Below the pieces are notes generated by a model. It did no database searches and had not been told where the DNA came from. It was given only the letters and a program-made list of their open reading frames with translations. Below are positions 1 through 5,677 of a DNA stretch of 9,557 nucleotides, piece by piece. The DNA is from Paracoccaceae bacterium. GTDB lineage: Bacteria; Pseudomonadota; Alphaproteobacteria; Rhodobacterales; Rhodobacteraceae. Both the position numbers and the translations under genes were made by a program. How positions within the stretch are numbered: position 1 is the first letter of the stretch; the number at the start of each line of letters is the position of its first letter. The stretch is from NCBI GenBank assembly GCA_025458985.1, contig JALORM010000041.1, positions 1 through 9,557 on the forward strand, written 5' to 3'.

Positions 1-12
1 CGGCCCGGGCCG
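1..12. other. perfect 12-bp palindrome at the window edge
   Basis: CGGCCCGGGCCG is a perfect palindrome directly downstream of the stop codon of the minus-strand zeta gene. It may be part of a terminator for that gene, but the rest lies outside the window and no T-run is visible, so it is only noted. Confidence 0.25.
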
Positions 13-13
13 G

Positions 14-328
14 TCAGCCCCCGGTGGCCAGCTGCTGCTTGGCAAGCTTCAGCAGCTCGGCCCGCTTGGTGCGCACCGACTCTTCGGTGGCGCGGTCGCC
101 GAGGTCGGCCATGACCTTGCGGATCACGTCGTCGTGGCCGGCCTCCTCGAAGTCGGCGGCGACGACTTCGCGCGCATAGGCCTGCGCGTCGTCGCCCGAC
201 TTGCCCAGAAGCTCGGCGACCCAAAGCCCGAGAAGCTTGTTGCAGCGCGCCTCGGCCTTGAACTGCATTTCGGCATCGTGGGCGAACTTGTTCTCGAAGG
301 CATTCTCGCGGTCGTCGAAGGTGGTCAT
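14..328 (-). CDS. DUF1476 protein, F1-ATPase inhibitor zeta subunit type
   Basis: The 104-residue product is small, charged and probably all-helical. It matches the DUF1476 / zeta-subunit family known from Paracoccus denitrificans, where the protein binds the F1 part of ATP synthase and blocks ATP hydrolysis. The sequence shows the family's N-terminal block MTTFDDRE, then KFAHDAEMQFKAEAR (residues 14-28) and KLLGLW (31-36), followed by a charged helical body. The N-terminal segment is the inhibitory part in the Paracoccus protein. Length is normal for the family. The reading frame is open further upstream, but the family N-terminus fixes the ATG at 328; an AGGGG lies just ahead of it on this strand. 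It is transcribed divergently from the TerB-like gene. Cys29 occupies a position that is basic in the Paracoccus protein as I remember it. Family assignment is strong; the inhibitory role is inferred from homology. Confidence 0.9.
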   Translation of the reverse strand: MTTFDDRENAFENKFAHDAEMQFKAEARCNKLLGLWVAELLGKSGDDAQAYAREVVAADFEEAGHDDVIRKVMADLGDRATEESVRTKRAELLKLAKQQLATGG

Positions 329-462
329 CGCATGGCCCCTGGGATCGGTGTGGTGTCGCAGGTGATATGCCTCCCGAGGCGCCCCCCCGCAAGAGGCGGT
401 CGAAGAATCGCCACATTGAGGGGCGAGAAGTCCGGCGGACTTGATCGCGGGAGAGTTGCAGG
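329..462. promoter_or_regulatory. divergent intergenic region, zeta gene / TerB-like gene
   Basis: These 134 nt must hold the start signals for both divergent genes. A short inverted repeat, GCCTC-CC-GAGGC, lies at 369-380 and is the only obvious symmetry. On the plus strand CGGGAGAG (about 448-455) is a good ribosome binding site 7 nt before the TerB-like ATG. I could not find a convincing -35/-10 pair on either strand; the best minus-strand match has a 19-nt spacer and poor boxes. Confidence 0.45.
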
Positions 463-915
463 ATGGCGCTGTTCTCTGCAAAGCGCGGCGCGGGCCGCGA
501 GGCGGATACCATGGACGTGACGCGCGCGGTCGTCACGCCCGCCCTTCTGGCGATCGGGGCCGACCACACGCCCGACCGCGAGCGGATGGGGCTTCTGGCC
601 GAAATCGTCAGCTTCAGCCCGCTCTTCGCAGGTGGCGACACCGGCGGGGTGCTGAAGCTTCTGGAGTCGGTCGCGGCCGATCTGCGCAAGCGCGGGCCGA
701 ACATCGTGATGAACGAGGCAGTTGCGGCGCTCGAACGCCCGCTGCGCGAGACCGCGATGGCCTTCGCGCTGCGCATCCTGATGGACGACGGCGCGCTGGG
801 CGAGGACGAACAGCACCTGATGATGGCGATCTCGCGCCAGCTCGACCTTCCCGACGAGCTGACCGACACCATCTATTCGGTGCTGGCGATCCTGCAGCGC
901 GCCGCGCCCGGCTGA
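463..915 (+). CDS. TerB-like (tellurite resistance TerB family) protein
   Basis: The 150-residue protein resembles the stand-alone TerB-like proteins common in alphaproteobacteria. These are helical bundles whose acidic residues can bind divalent metal in TerB itself. Visible features are a basic N-terminus (residues 1-13), a helical core, and the acidic segment DDGALGEDEQHLM (108-120), which matches the conserved TerB turn between helices and its nearby Glu. There is no signal peptide or membrane segment, so it is presumably cytoplasmic. A ribosome binding site CGGGAGAG lies 7 nt before the ATG. No other ter genes (terC, terD, terZ) are nearby, so tellurite resistance should not be assumed; the cellular role is unknown. 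It is probably a single-gene transcript ending at the hairpin near 960-982. Confidence 0.75.
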   Translation: MALFSAKRGAGREADTMDVTRAVVTPALLAIGADHTPDRERMGLLAEIVSFSPLFAGGDTGGVLKLLESVAADLRKRGPNIVMNEAVAALERPLRETAMAFALRILMDDGALGEDEQHLMMAISRQLDLPDELTDTIYSVLAILQRAAPG

Positions 916-959
916 CCCGGGCGCCCGGCGCCGGCGCCGCGACACGCCACGCCCTGTCC

Positions 960-982
960 CGCCCCGGCGCGCCGCCGGGGCG
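960..982 (+). terminator. GC-only hairpin, possible terminator of the TerB-like gene
   Basis: A 9-bp perfect stem (960-968 pairing with 974-982, core GCCCCGGC/GCCGGGGC) has a 5-nt loop and lies 45 nt after the TerB-like stop codon. It has no proper T-run, only CTTGCCTT shortly after, so intrinsic termination is uncertain. It sits just upstream of the candidate purC promoter, where a terminator would be expected. Confidence 0.4.
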
Positions 983-991
983 CCGCTTGCC

Positions 992-1020
992 TTGCGGCAA
1001 CGCACCCCTTGGCGTATATG
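992..1020 (+). promoter_or_regulatory. candidate purC promoter
   Basis: TTGCGG (992-997) and TATATG (1015-1020) are separated by exactly 17 nt, an acceptable housekeeping-sigma layout. TATATG is one of the few AT-rich hexamers in a very GC-rich stretch. The start of transcription would fall near 1027, giving a leader of about 43 nt before purC. This is consensus matching only. Confidence 0.45.
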
Positions 1021-1069
1021 CCGCGCAACAGGCGGGGCCGCTTTCGGCGCCGCGACAGCGGGAGCCTCC

Positions 1070-1831
1070 ATGGCACGGCGCAAGAAGATCTACGAGGGCA
1101 AGGCGAAGATCCTGTACGAAGGCCCCGAGCCGGGGACGCTGGTGCAGTACTTCAAGGACGACGCCACCGCCTTCAACGCCCAGAAGAAGGCGACGATCGA
1201 AGGCAAGGGCGTCCTGAACAACCGCCTGAGCGAATTCTTCATGTCCGGCCTCAACGCGATCGGCGTGCCGACGCACTTCATCAAGCGGATCAACATGCGC
1301 GAGCAGCTGATCCGGTCGGTCGAGATCATCCCCCTGGAAGTCGTGGTGCGCAACTTCGCGGCGGGCTCGATCTCGACCCGCCTCGGCATCCCCGAGGGGC
1401 AGGCCCTGCCGCGCCCGATCATCGAGTTCTACTACAAGGACGACGCGCTGGGCGACCCGATGGTGTCGGAGGAACACATCATCGCCTTCGGCTGGGCCAG
1501 CCAGCAGGACCTCGACGACATGGTGGCGCTGGCGCTGCGCGTGAACGACTTCCTGTCGGGCGTGATGATGGGGGTAGGCATCCGCCTCGTCGACTTCAAG
1601 ATCGAGATCGGCCGGATCTGGGAGAACGACTATCCCCGCCTGGTGGTGGCCGACGAGATCAGCCCCGACAGCTGCCGTCTGTGGGACATCAAGACGGGCG
1701 AGAAGCTCGACAAGGACGTGTTCCGCCGCGACCTCGGCAACCTGGCGGACGCCTATACCGAGGTGGCCCGGCGGCTGGGCGTGCTGCCCTCGAACGTCAC
1801 CCATGCAACGAAGCCCACGCTGATCAATTAG
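1070..1831 (+). CDS. purC: SAICAR synthase (phosphoribosylaminoimidazole-succinocarboxamide synthase)
   Basis: This cytoplasmic enzyme of de novo purine synthesis joins CAIR and L-aspartate with ATP to give SAICAR. At 253 residues it has the usual length for bacterial PurC. Recognisable motifs are the ATP-binding N-terminus MARRKKIYEGKAKILYEG, the signature LEVVVRNFAAGS (residues 89-100), LVDFKIEIG (173-181) and LVVADEISPDSCRLWD (191-206). The frame stays open upstream, but the family N-terminus and a GGGAG 5 nt ahead fix the ATG at 1070. It heads the run purC-purS-dehydrogenase-purQ, and a 68-nt gap with a hairpin separates it from purS. All expected signature motifs are present, so it should be active. 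Confidence 0.97.
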   Translation: MARRKKIYEGKAKILYEGPEPGTLVQYFKDDATAFNAQKKATIEGKGVLNNRLSEFFMSGLNAIGVPTHFIKRINMREQLIRSVEIIPLEVVVRNFAAGSISTRLGIPEGQALPRPIIEFYYKDDALGDPMVSEEHIIAFGWASQQDLDDMVALALRVNDFLSGVMMGVGIRLVDFKIEIGRIWENDYPRLVVADEISPDSCRLWDIKTGEKLDKDVFRRDLGNLADAYTEVARRLGVLPSNVTHATKPTLIN

Positions 1832-1842
1832 CTGCGCCGGGA

Positions 1843-1875
1843 CGGCGGAGAGGGGCGTGTGATCGCCTTCCGCCG
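1843..1875 (+). other. intercistronic hairpin between purC and purS
   Basis: CGGCGGA (1843-1849) can pair with TCCGCCG (1869-1875), 7 bp plus a G-U pair, around a loop of about 17-19 nt. A competing stem is possible between GCGCCGG (1834-1840) and CCGGCGC (1873-1879). There is no T-run, so it is not a standard terminator. It could act as an mRNA stability or processing element in the purC-purS transcript. Confidence 0.35.
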
Positions 1876-1899
1876 GCGCCGGACCAAGAGGAAGAACGT

Positions 1900-2151
1900 A
1901 TGAAGGCCCGCGTACATGTCATGCTGAAGGACGGCGTCCTCGACCCGCAGGGCGAGGCGGTGCGGGTCGCGTTGGGGACGCTGGGCTTTTCGGGCGTGGA
2001 AGGCGTGCGCCAGGGCAAGGTGATCGAGATCGACCTTGCCGCCGGCGACCGCGCCGCCGCCGAGGCCGAGGTGCGGGCGATGTGCGAGAAGCTGCTCGCC
2101 AATACGGTCATCGAGAAATACTCCGTCGAGATCGAGGGCGGGAACGCCTGA
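1900..2151 (+). CDS. purS: FGAM synthase subunit PurS
   Basis: PurS is the small subunit of the three-part phosphoribosylformylglycinamidine synthase (PurS-PurL-PurQ) and is thought to help join PurL and PurQ. The 83-residue product has the typical start MKARVHVMLKDGVLDPQGEAV (written here as residues 1-21), the GFSGVEGVRQGKVIEIDL segment (30-47), and a C-terminal half ending CEKLLANTVIEKYSVEIE. Length is normal. The frame is open far upstream, but the family start and an AAGAGGAAG ribosome binding site just ahead fix the ATG at 1900. Its TGA overlaps the ATG of the following dehydrogenase gene by one base (TGATG), which indicates translational coupling. In many related genomes, to my knowledge, purQ follows purS directly. 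Confidence 0.95.
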   Translation: MKARVHVMLKDGVLDPQGEAVRVALGTLGFSGVEGVRQGKVIEIDLAAGDRAAAEAEVRAMCEKLLANTVIEKYSVEIEGGNA

Positions 2152-3191
2152 TGCGGGCGGCGCGCCTGACCGGCTGGCGCGCGCCGCTCCGGATTGCGGC
2201 CCTGCCCGACCCCGAGGTGCCCGACGACGGCGTCGTGCTGCAGGTTCTGGCCTGCGGAGTGTGCCGGTCGGACTGGCACGCCTGGACCGGGGCCGACCCG
2301 GTGGACCTGCCCTTCACCCTTGGCCACGAGTTCTGCGGCGAGGTCGTCGCGGCCGGAGCAGGGGTCACCCGCTGGCGTCCGGGTGACCGCGTGGTGGCGC
2401 CCTTCATCCTGGCTTGCGGGCGCTGCGCCTGCTGCGCGGCGGGGGATGCCACCGCCTGCGCCGACCAGAAGGTGCCCGGCTTCACCATCCCCGGTGCCTT
2501 CGCAGACTACGTCGCGGTGCCGCGCGCCGATCTCAACCTCGCGGCCCTGCCCGAGGGGATGGAGCCCGCGCTTGCCGCCGCCTTCGGCTGCCGGGTGACG
2601 ACCGCCTGGCATGCGCTGACGGGCCGCGCGGCGCTGGCGCCGGGAGAGTGGCTTGCCGTCATCGGAGCGGGCGGCGTCGGGCTGTCGGCCGCAATGCTCG
2701 GCCGGGCGATGGGCGCGCGCGTCGTGGTGGTGGACGTGGTGCCGGAACGGCTTGCCTACGCCGCTGCGCATGGCGCAGAGGCGACCGTCGACGCGCGCGC
2801 GGGCGATGCGGCCGAGGCGGTGCGCGCGGCCACCGGCGGCGGCGCGCATGTCGCCATCGAGGCGCTGGGCCGCCCCGAAACGGCCGGGGCCGCGCTCAGG
2901 TCGCTGCGCAGGATGGGGCGCATGGTGCAGGTGGGCCTGCCTGCGGGCGACCACGCCATGCAGGCGCTGCCCTGGGATGCGCTCTATTCCGGGCAGCTTG
3001 CCGTCTTCGGCACCCGGGGCATGCCCGCCCGGCGCTACCCGGCGCTGTTCGACTTCCTTGCGGTCACGGGCCTCGACCTGTCGCCGCTGATCGCGCGGCG
3101 GGTGCGCCTGTCGGACGTCACCGCCGAGCTTGCCGCCTTCGACGGCCCCGCGCCCCCGGGCGTGGCCGTCGTGACCGACTTCGCCGCCTGA
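2151..3191 (+). CDS. zinc-dependent medium-chain alcohol dehydrogenase family protein
   Basis: The 346-residue product is a complete medium-chain dehydrogenase. The catalytic-zinc ligands are recognisable: Cys38 in CGVCRSDWH, the GHE motif with His59-Glu60, and Cys147 in FGCRVTTAWHAL. A full structural-zinc lobe is present with Cys89, Cys92, Cys95 and Cys103 (spacing 2-2-7). The Rossmann nucleotide-binding motif GAGGVG lies at 172-177, and Asp195 at the end of the next strand suggests NAD(H) rather than NADP(H). No signal peptide or membrane segment is seen. The substrate cannot be read from the sequence. The ATG at 2151 is chosen because it overlaps the purS stop and matches the normal family start; purQ begins 14 nt after its stop. 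A dehydrogenase has no known part in purine synthesis, so its place between two FGAM synthase subunits is unusual. Base composition matches its neighbours. Confidence 0.92.
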   Translation: MRAARLTGWRAPLRIAALPDPEVPDDGVVLQVLACGVCRSDWHAWTGADPVDLPFTLGHEFCGEVVAAGAGVTRWRPGDRVVAPFILACGRCACCAAGDATACADQKVPGFTIPGAFADYVAVPRADLNLAALPEGMEPALAAAFGCRVTTAWHALTGRAALAPGEWLAVIGAGGVGLSAAMLGRAMGARVVVVDVVPERLAYAAAHGAEATVDARAGDAAEAVRAATGGGAHVAIEALGRPETAGAALRSLRRMGRMVQVGLPAGDHAMQALPWDALYSGQLAVFGTRGMPARRYPALFDFLAVTGLDLSPLIARRVRLSDVTAELAAFDGPAPPGVAVVTDFAA

Positions 3192-3205
3192 AGAGGGACG
3201 CCTCC

Positions 3206-3877
3206 ATGAAAGCCGCCGTCATCACCTATCCCGGATCGAACTGCGACCGCGACCTGGCCCGTGGCTTCGAGCTTGCGGGATTCGCGGTCGAAAGGGTCTG
3301 GCACAAGGACACCGCGCTGCCGGCAGGAACCGACGTCGTGGGCATCCCCGGCGGGTTCTCCTGGGGCGACTACCTGCGCTGCGGCGCGATTGCGGCGCGC
3401 GCCGCCATCTCGGACGCGGTCCGCGCCCACGCCGACCGCGGCGGATATGTGCTTGGCGTCTGCAACGGGTTCCAGGTGCTGACCGAGATGGGGCTGCTGC
3501 CGGGCGCGCTGCTCAGGAACGCGGGGCTGAAGTACGTCTGCCGGGTCGTCGAGCTTGAGGTCTCCGCCGACAGCGCCTTTACCGCGGGCTACGTTGCGGG
3601 CGCGCGGATCGCGGTGCCGATCGCCCACCACGATGGCAACTACACCGCCGATGCCGGGACGCTCGACCGGCTGGAGGGCGAGGGGCGCGTGGCCTTCCGC
3701 TACGTGCAGAACCCCAACGGGTCGGCCCGCGACATCGCCGGCGTGCTGTCGGCCAACCGCCGCGTGCTGGGGATGATGCCGCACCCCGAGCGGCGCTGCG
3801 AACCGGCCCACGGGGGCACCGACGGGACGGCGCTCTTCCGCGCACTGGCCGAAGCGGGGGTCACTGCCGGCGCTTGA
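3206..3877 (+). CDS. purQ: FGAM synthase glutaminase subunit PurQ
   Basis: PurQ is the class I glutamine amidotransferase subunit that releases ammonia from glutamine for PurL to make FGAM from FGAR. The 223-residue length is normal. The catalytic triad is complete: the nucleophile Cys86 in GVCNGFQ, and His193 and Glu195 in MMPHPERR. The N-terminal MKAAVITYPGSNCDRD block and the IPGGFSWGDYLRCGAIAA segment (48-64) with its oxyanion-hole glycines are also typical. AAGAGGGA ends about 7 nt before the ATG at 3206. It follows the dehydrogenase gene by 14 nt, so it should share the purC-purS transcript. The histidine kinase gene begins 32 nt after its stop with no terminator visible between them. 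Confidence 0.97.
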   Translation: MKAAVITYPGSNCDRDLARGFELAGFAVERVWHKDTALPAGTDVVGIPGGFSWGDYLRCGAIAARAAISDAVRAHADRGGYVLGVCNGFQVLTEMGLLPGALLRNAGLKYVCRVVELEVSADSAFTAGYVAGARIAVPIAHHDGNYTADAGTLDRLEGEGRVAFRYVQNPNGSARDIAGVLSANRRVLGMMPHPERRCEPAHGGTDGTALFRALAEAGVTAGA

Positions 3878-3909
3878 GCGCGGGGCGGCGGAAGCCTACT
3901 CTGCACGCC

Positions 3910-5670
3910 ATGGCCGAGCGCTCGTCTCCCTCAGCCCCCATGTCGCGCCCGCTGCGCTGGCGCGCGCGCGCCGTCGTGGCCGCGATCGCCGTGATCGCGG
4001 TCGCGGTCGTCTGGGTCACCAACCGCCTTCTGACCGAGCGCTTCACCGAGACCACGCGCAACCGCGCCGAGGTCCGCCTTGCGCTTTACAGCGGCAACAT
4101 CATGTCCGAGCTTCAGCGCAACTCGGTCGTGCCGCTTCTGCTGGCGCGGGATCCGATGCTGATCACCGCGCTCAACACCCGCGACTATTCGCAGAGCTCG
4201 CAGCGGCTGATCAGCTACCGCGACGAGATCGGCGCGGCAGAGCTGATGCTGCTGGATGCCGACGGCCGGACGGTCGCCGCGACCGACCGTAACCTGATCG
4301 GCACCCTGCACCGGGCCGAGCCCTACTTCGTCGAGGCGGTGCGCTCGCCCGACACTGTCTTCTCGGCCGTCGAGCGCGAGACGACGAGCTTCGACTTCAT
4401 CTATTCGCGCCGGGTGGAAAGCGACCGGCAGACGCTGGGCGTGATCGTCGTCGAGGTCGACCTGAAGAAGTTCGAACGGTCCTGGGCCTCGATCGCCGAC
4501 GCGGTCATGGTCACCAATTCCGAAGGCCGGATCATCCTGGCCAGCGAGCCGCGCTGGCGCGGCGTGACGATCGACGAGGCGCTGGCGGCGGTGCCGGCAC
4601 CCTCGGCCATCGAACGGGCAATCCGCCAGGCCAGCGCGGAATGGGGCGCGCTGCCGACCGACGTCTTCCTGCGCGGCGAGGCCGCGATGCGGCTGGACGG
4701 GCGCGTGCCGTTCCAGGGCTGGCGCATCACCGCCTTCACCACGTTCTCGAGCGTGCGCGAGCGCGTGAACGCCGTGATCGCGCTGGAAATCATGGTCTTT
4801 GCGATTCTCCTCGCGACGGCGTTCTACTTCCTGTCGCGCCGGGCGCAGTCGCGCTCGCTCCTGCTGCAGCGGGAATCGGCGGAGCTTCGCGCGCTGAACG
4901 CCAGGCTGCAGCGGGAAATCGCCGAACGCGAGAAGGTGCAGAAGACGCTCGAAGTGGCCGAGCAGACGCTGGCGCAATCCTCGAAGCTTGCCGCCCTGGG
5001 CGAGATGTCGGCGAGCGTCAGCCACGAGCTGAACCAGCCGCTGGCCGCGATGAAGACCTATCTGGCGGGCGCAAAGCTTCTCCTGCAGCGCAAGCGCCCC
5101 GAAGAGGCGCTGTCGTCGTTCCAGCGGATCGACGACCTGATCGAGCGGATGGGGGCGATCACCCGGCAGCTCAAGAGCTATGCGCGCAAGGGCGGCGAGG
5201 CCTTCGAGCCCTTGGACGCAAGGGATGCGCTGTCCTCGGCGCTGAGCATGATGGAACCGCAGCTGAAGCGCCGGAAGCTCGCGATCACGCGGGCGGTGCC
5301 GCGTCATCCGGTCATGGTGATGGCCGACCGGGTGCGGCTGGAGCAGGTCATCATCAACCTGCTCAGGAACGCGCTCGACGCCACCAAGGACGTGGCCGAT
5401 CCGGCGGTCGACCTGATCCTGTCGGCGGGCGAGACCGCGGTGCTCACCGTGCGCGACAACGGCCACGGCATCGAGGATCTGGAGCGGCTGTTCGAGCCGT
5501 TCTACACCACCAAGGCGCCCGGCGACGGTGTTGGTCTGGGTCTTGCCATTTCCTCGGGCATCGTGAACGACCTCGGGGGCAGGCTCACGGCGCGCAACGC
5601 GGCGTCGGGCGGGGCTGTGTTCGAGGTGCAGCTTCCGATCCTGGGATCGGAAGTCGAAGCGGCGGAATGA
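3910..5670 (+). CDS. DctB-like membrane sensor histidine kinase
   Basis: The 586-residue product has a membrane segment at about 19-37, a periplasmic sensor region of about 250 residues (40-287) of the double-Cache type found in C4-dicarboxylate sensor DctB, a second membrane segment (288-308), a helical linker (315-360), then a dimerisation and kinase core. The H-box is SASVSHELNQPLAA with His372; the N-box is IINLLRNALDA (Asn483, Asn487); the G1 box is DNGHG (516-520); the F-box is LFEPFYTTK; the G2 box is GDGVGLGLA (538-546). All catalytic boxes are intact. A TTG at 3874, overlapping the purQ stop, and an ATG at 3940 are alternative starts; no start has a strong ribosome binding site. The partner regulator follows by 7 nt. 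The ligand is probably a small organic acid by family, but no transporter is adjacent to confirm it. Confidence 0.88.
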   Translation: MAERSSPSAPMSRPLRWRARAVVAAIAVIAVAVVWVTNRLLTERFTETTRNRAEVRLALYSGNIMSELQRNSVVPLLLARDPMLITALNTRDYSQSSQRLISYRDEIGAAELMLLDADGRTVAATDRNLIGTLHRAEPYFVEAVRSPDTVFSAVERETTSFDFIYSRRVESDRQTLGVIVVEVDLKKFERSWASIADAVMVTNSEGRIILASEPRWRGVTIDEALAAVPAPSAIERAIRQASAEWGALPTDVFLRGEAAMRLDGRVPFQGWRITAFTTFSSVRERVNAVIALEIMVFAILLATAFYFLSRRAQSRSLLLQRESAELRALNARLQREIAEREKVQKTLEVAEQTLAQSSKLAALGEMSASVSHELNQPLAAMKTYLAGAKLLLQRKRPEEALSSFQRIDDLIERMGAITRQLKSYARKGGEAFEPLDARDALSSALSMMEPQLKRRKLAITRAVPRHPVMVMADRVRLEQVIINLLRNALDATKDVADPAVDLILSAGETAVLTVRDNGHGIEDLERLFEPFYTTKAPGDGVGLGLAISSGIVNDLGGRLTARNAASGGAVFEVQLPILGSEVEAAE

Positions 5671-5677
5671 GGGTGTC

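Noticed and set aside
362..392. Minus-strand promoter-like pair (TTGCGG and TATCAC) for the zeta gene
   Set aside because: The spacer is 19 nt and both boxes match poorly, so it was not listed as a promoter.
918..938. Palindromic runs such as CGGGCGCCCG just after the TerB-like stop
   Set aside because: Self-complementary G/C strings are expected by chance in such GC-rich intergenic DNA; the 9-bp stem at 960-982 is the better terminator candidate.
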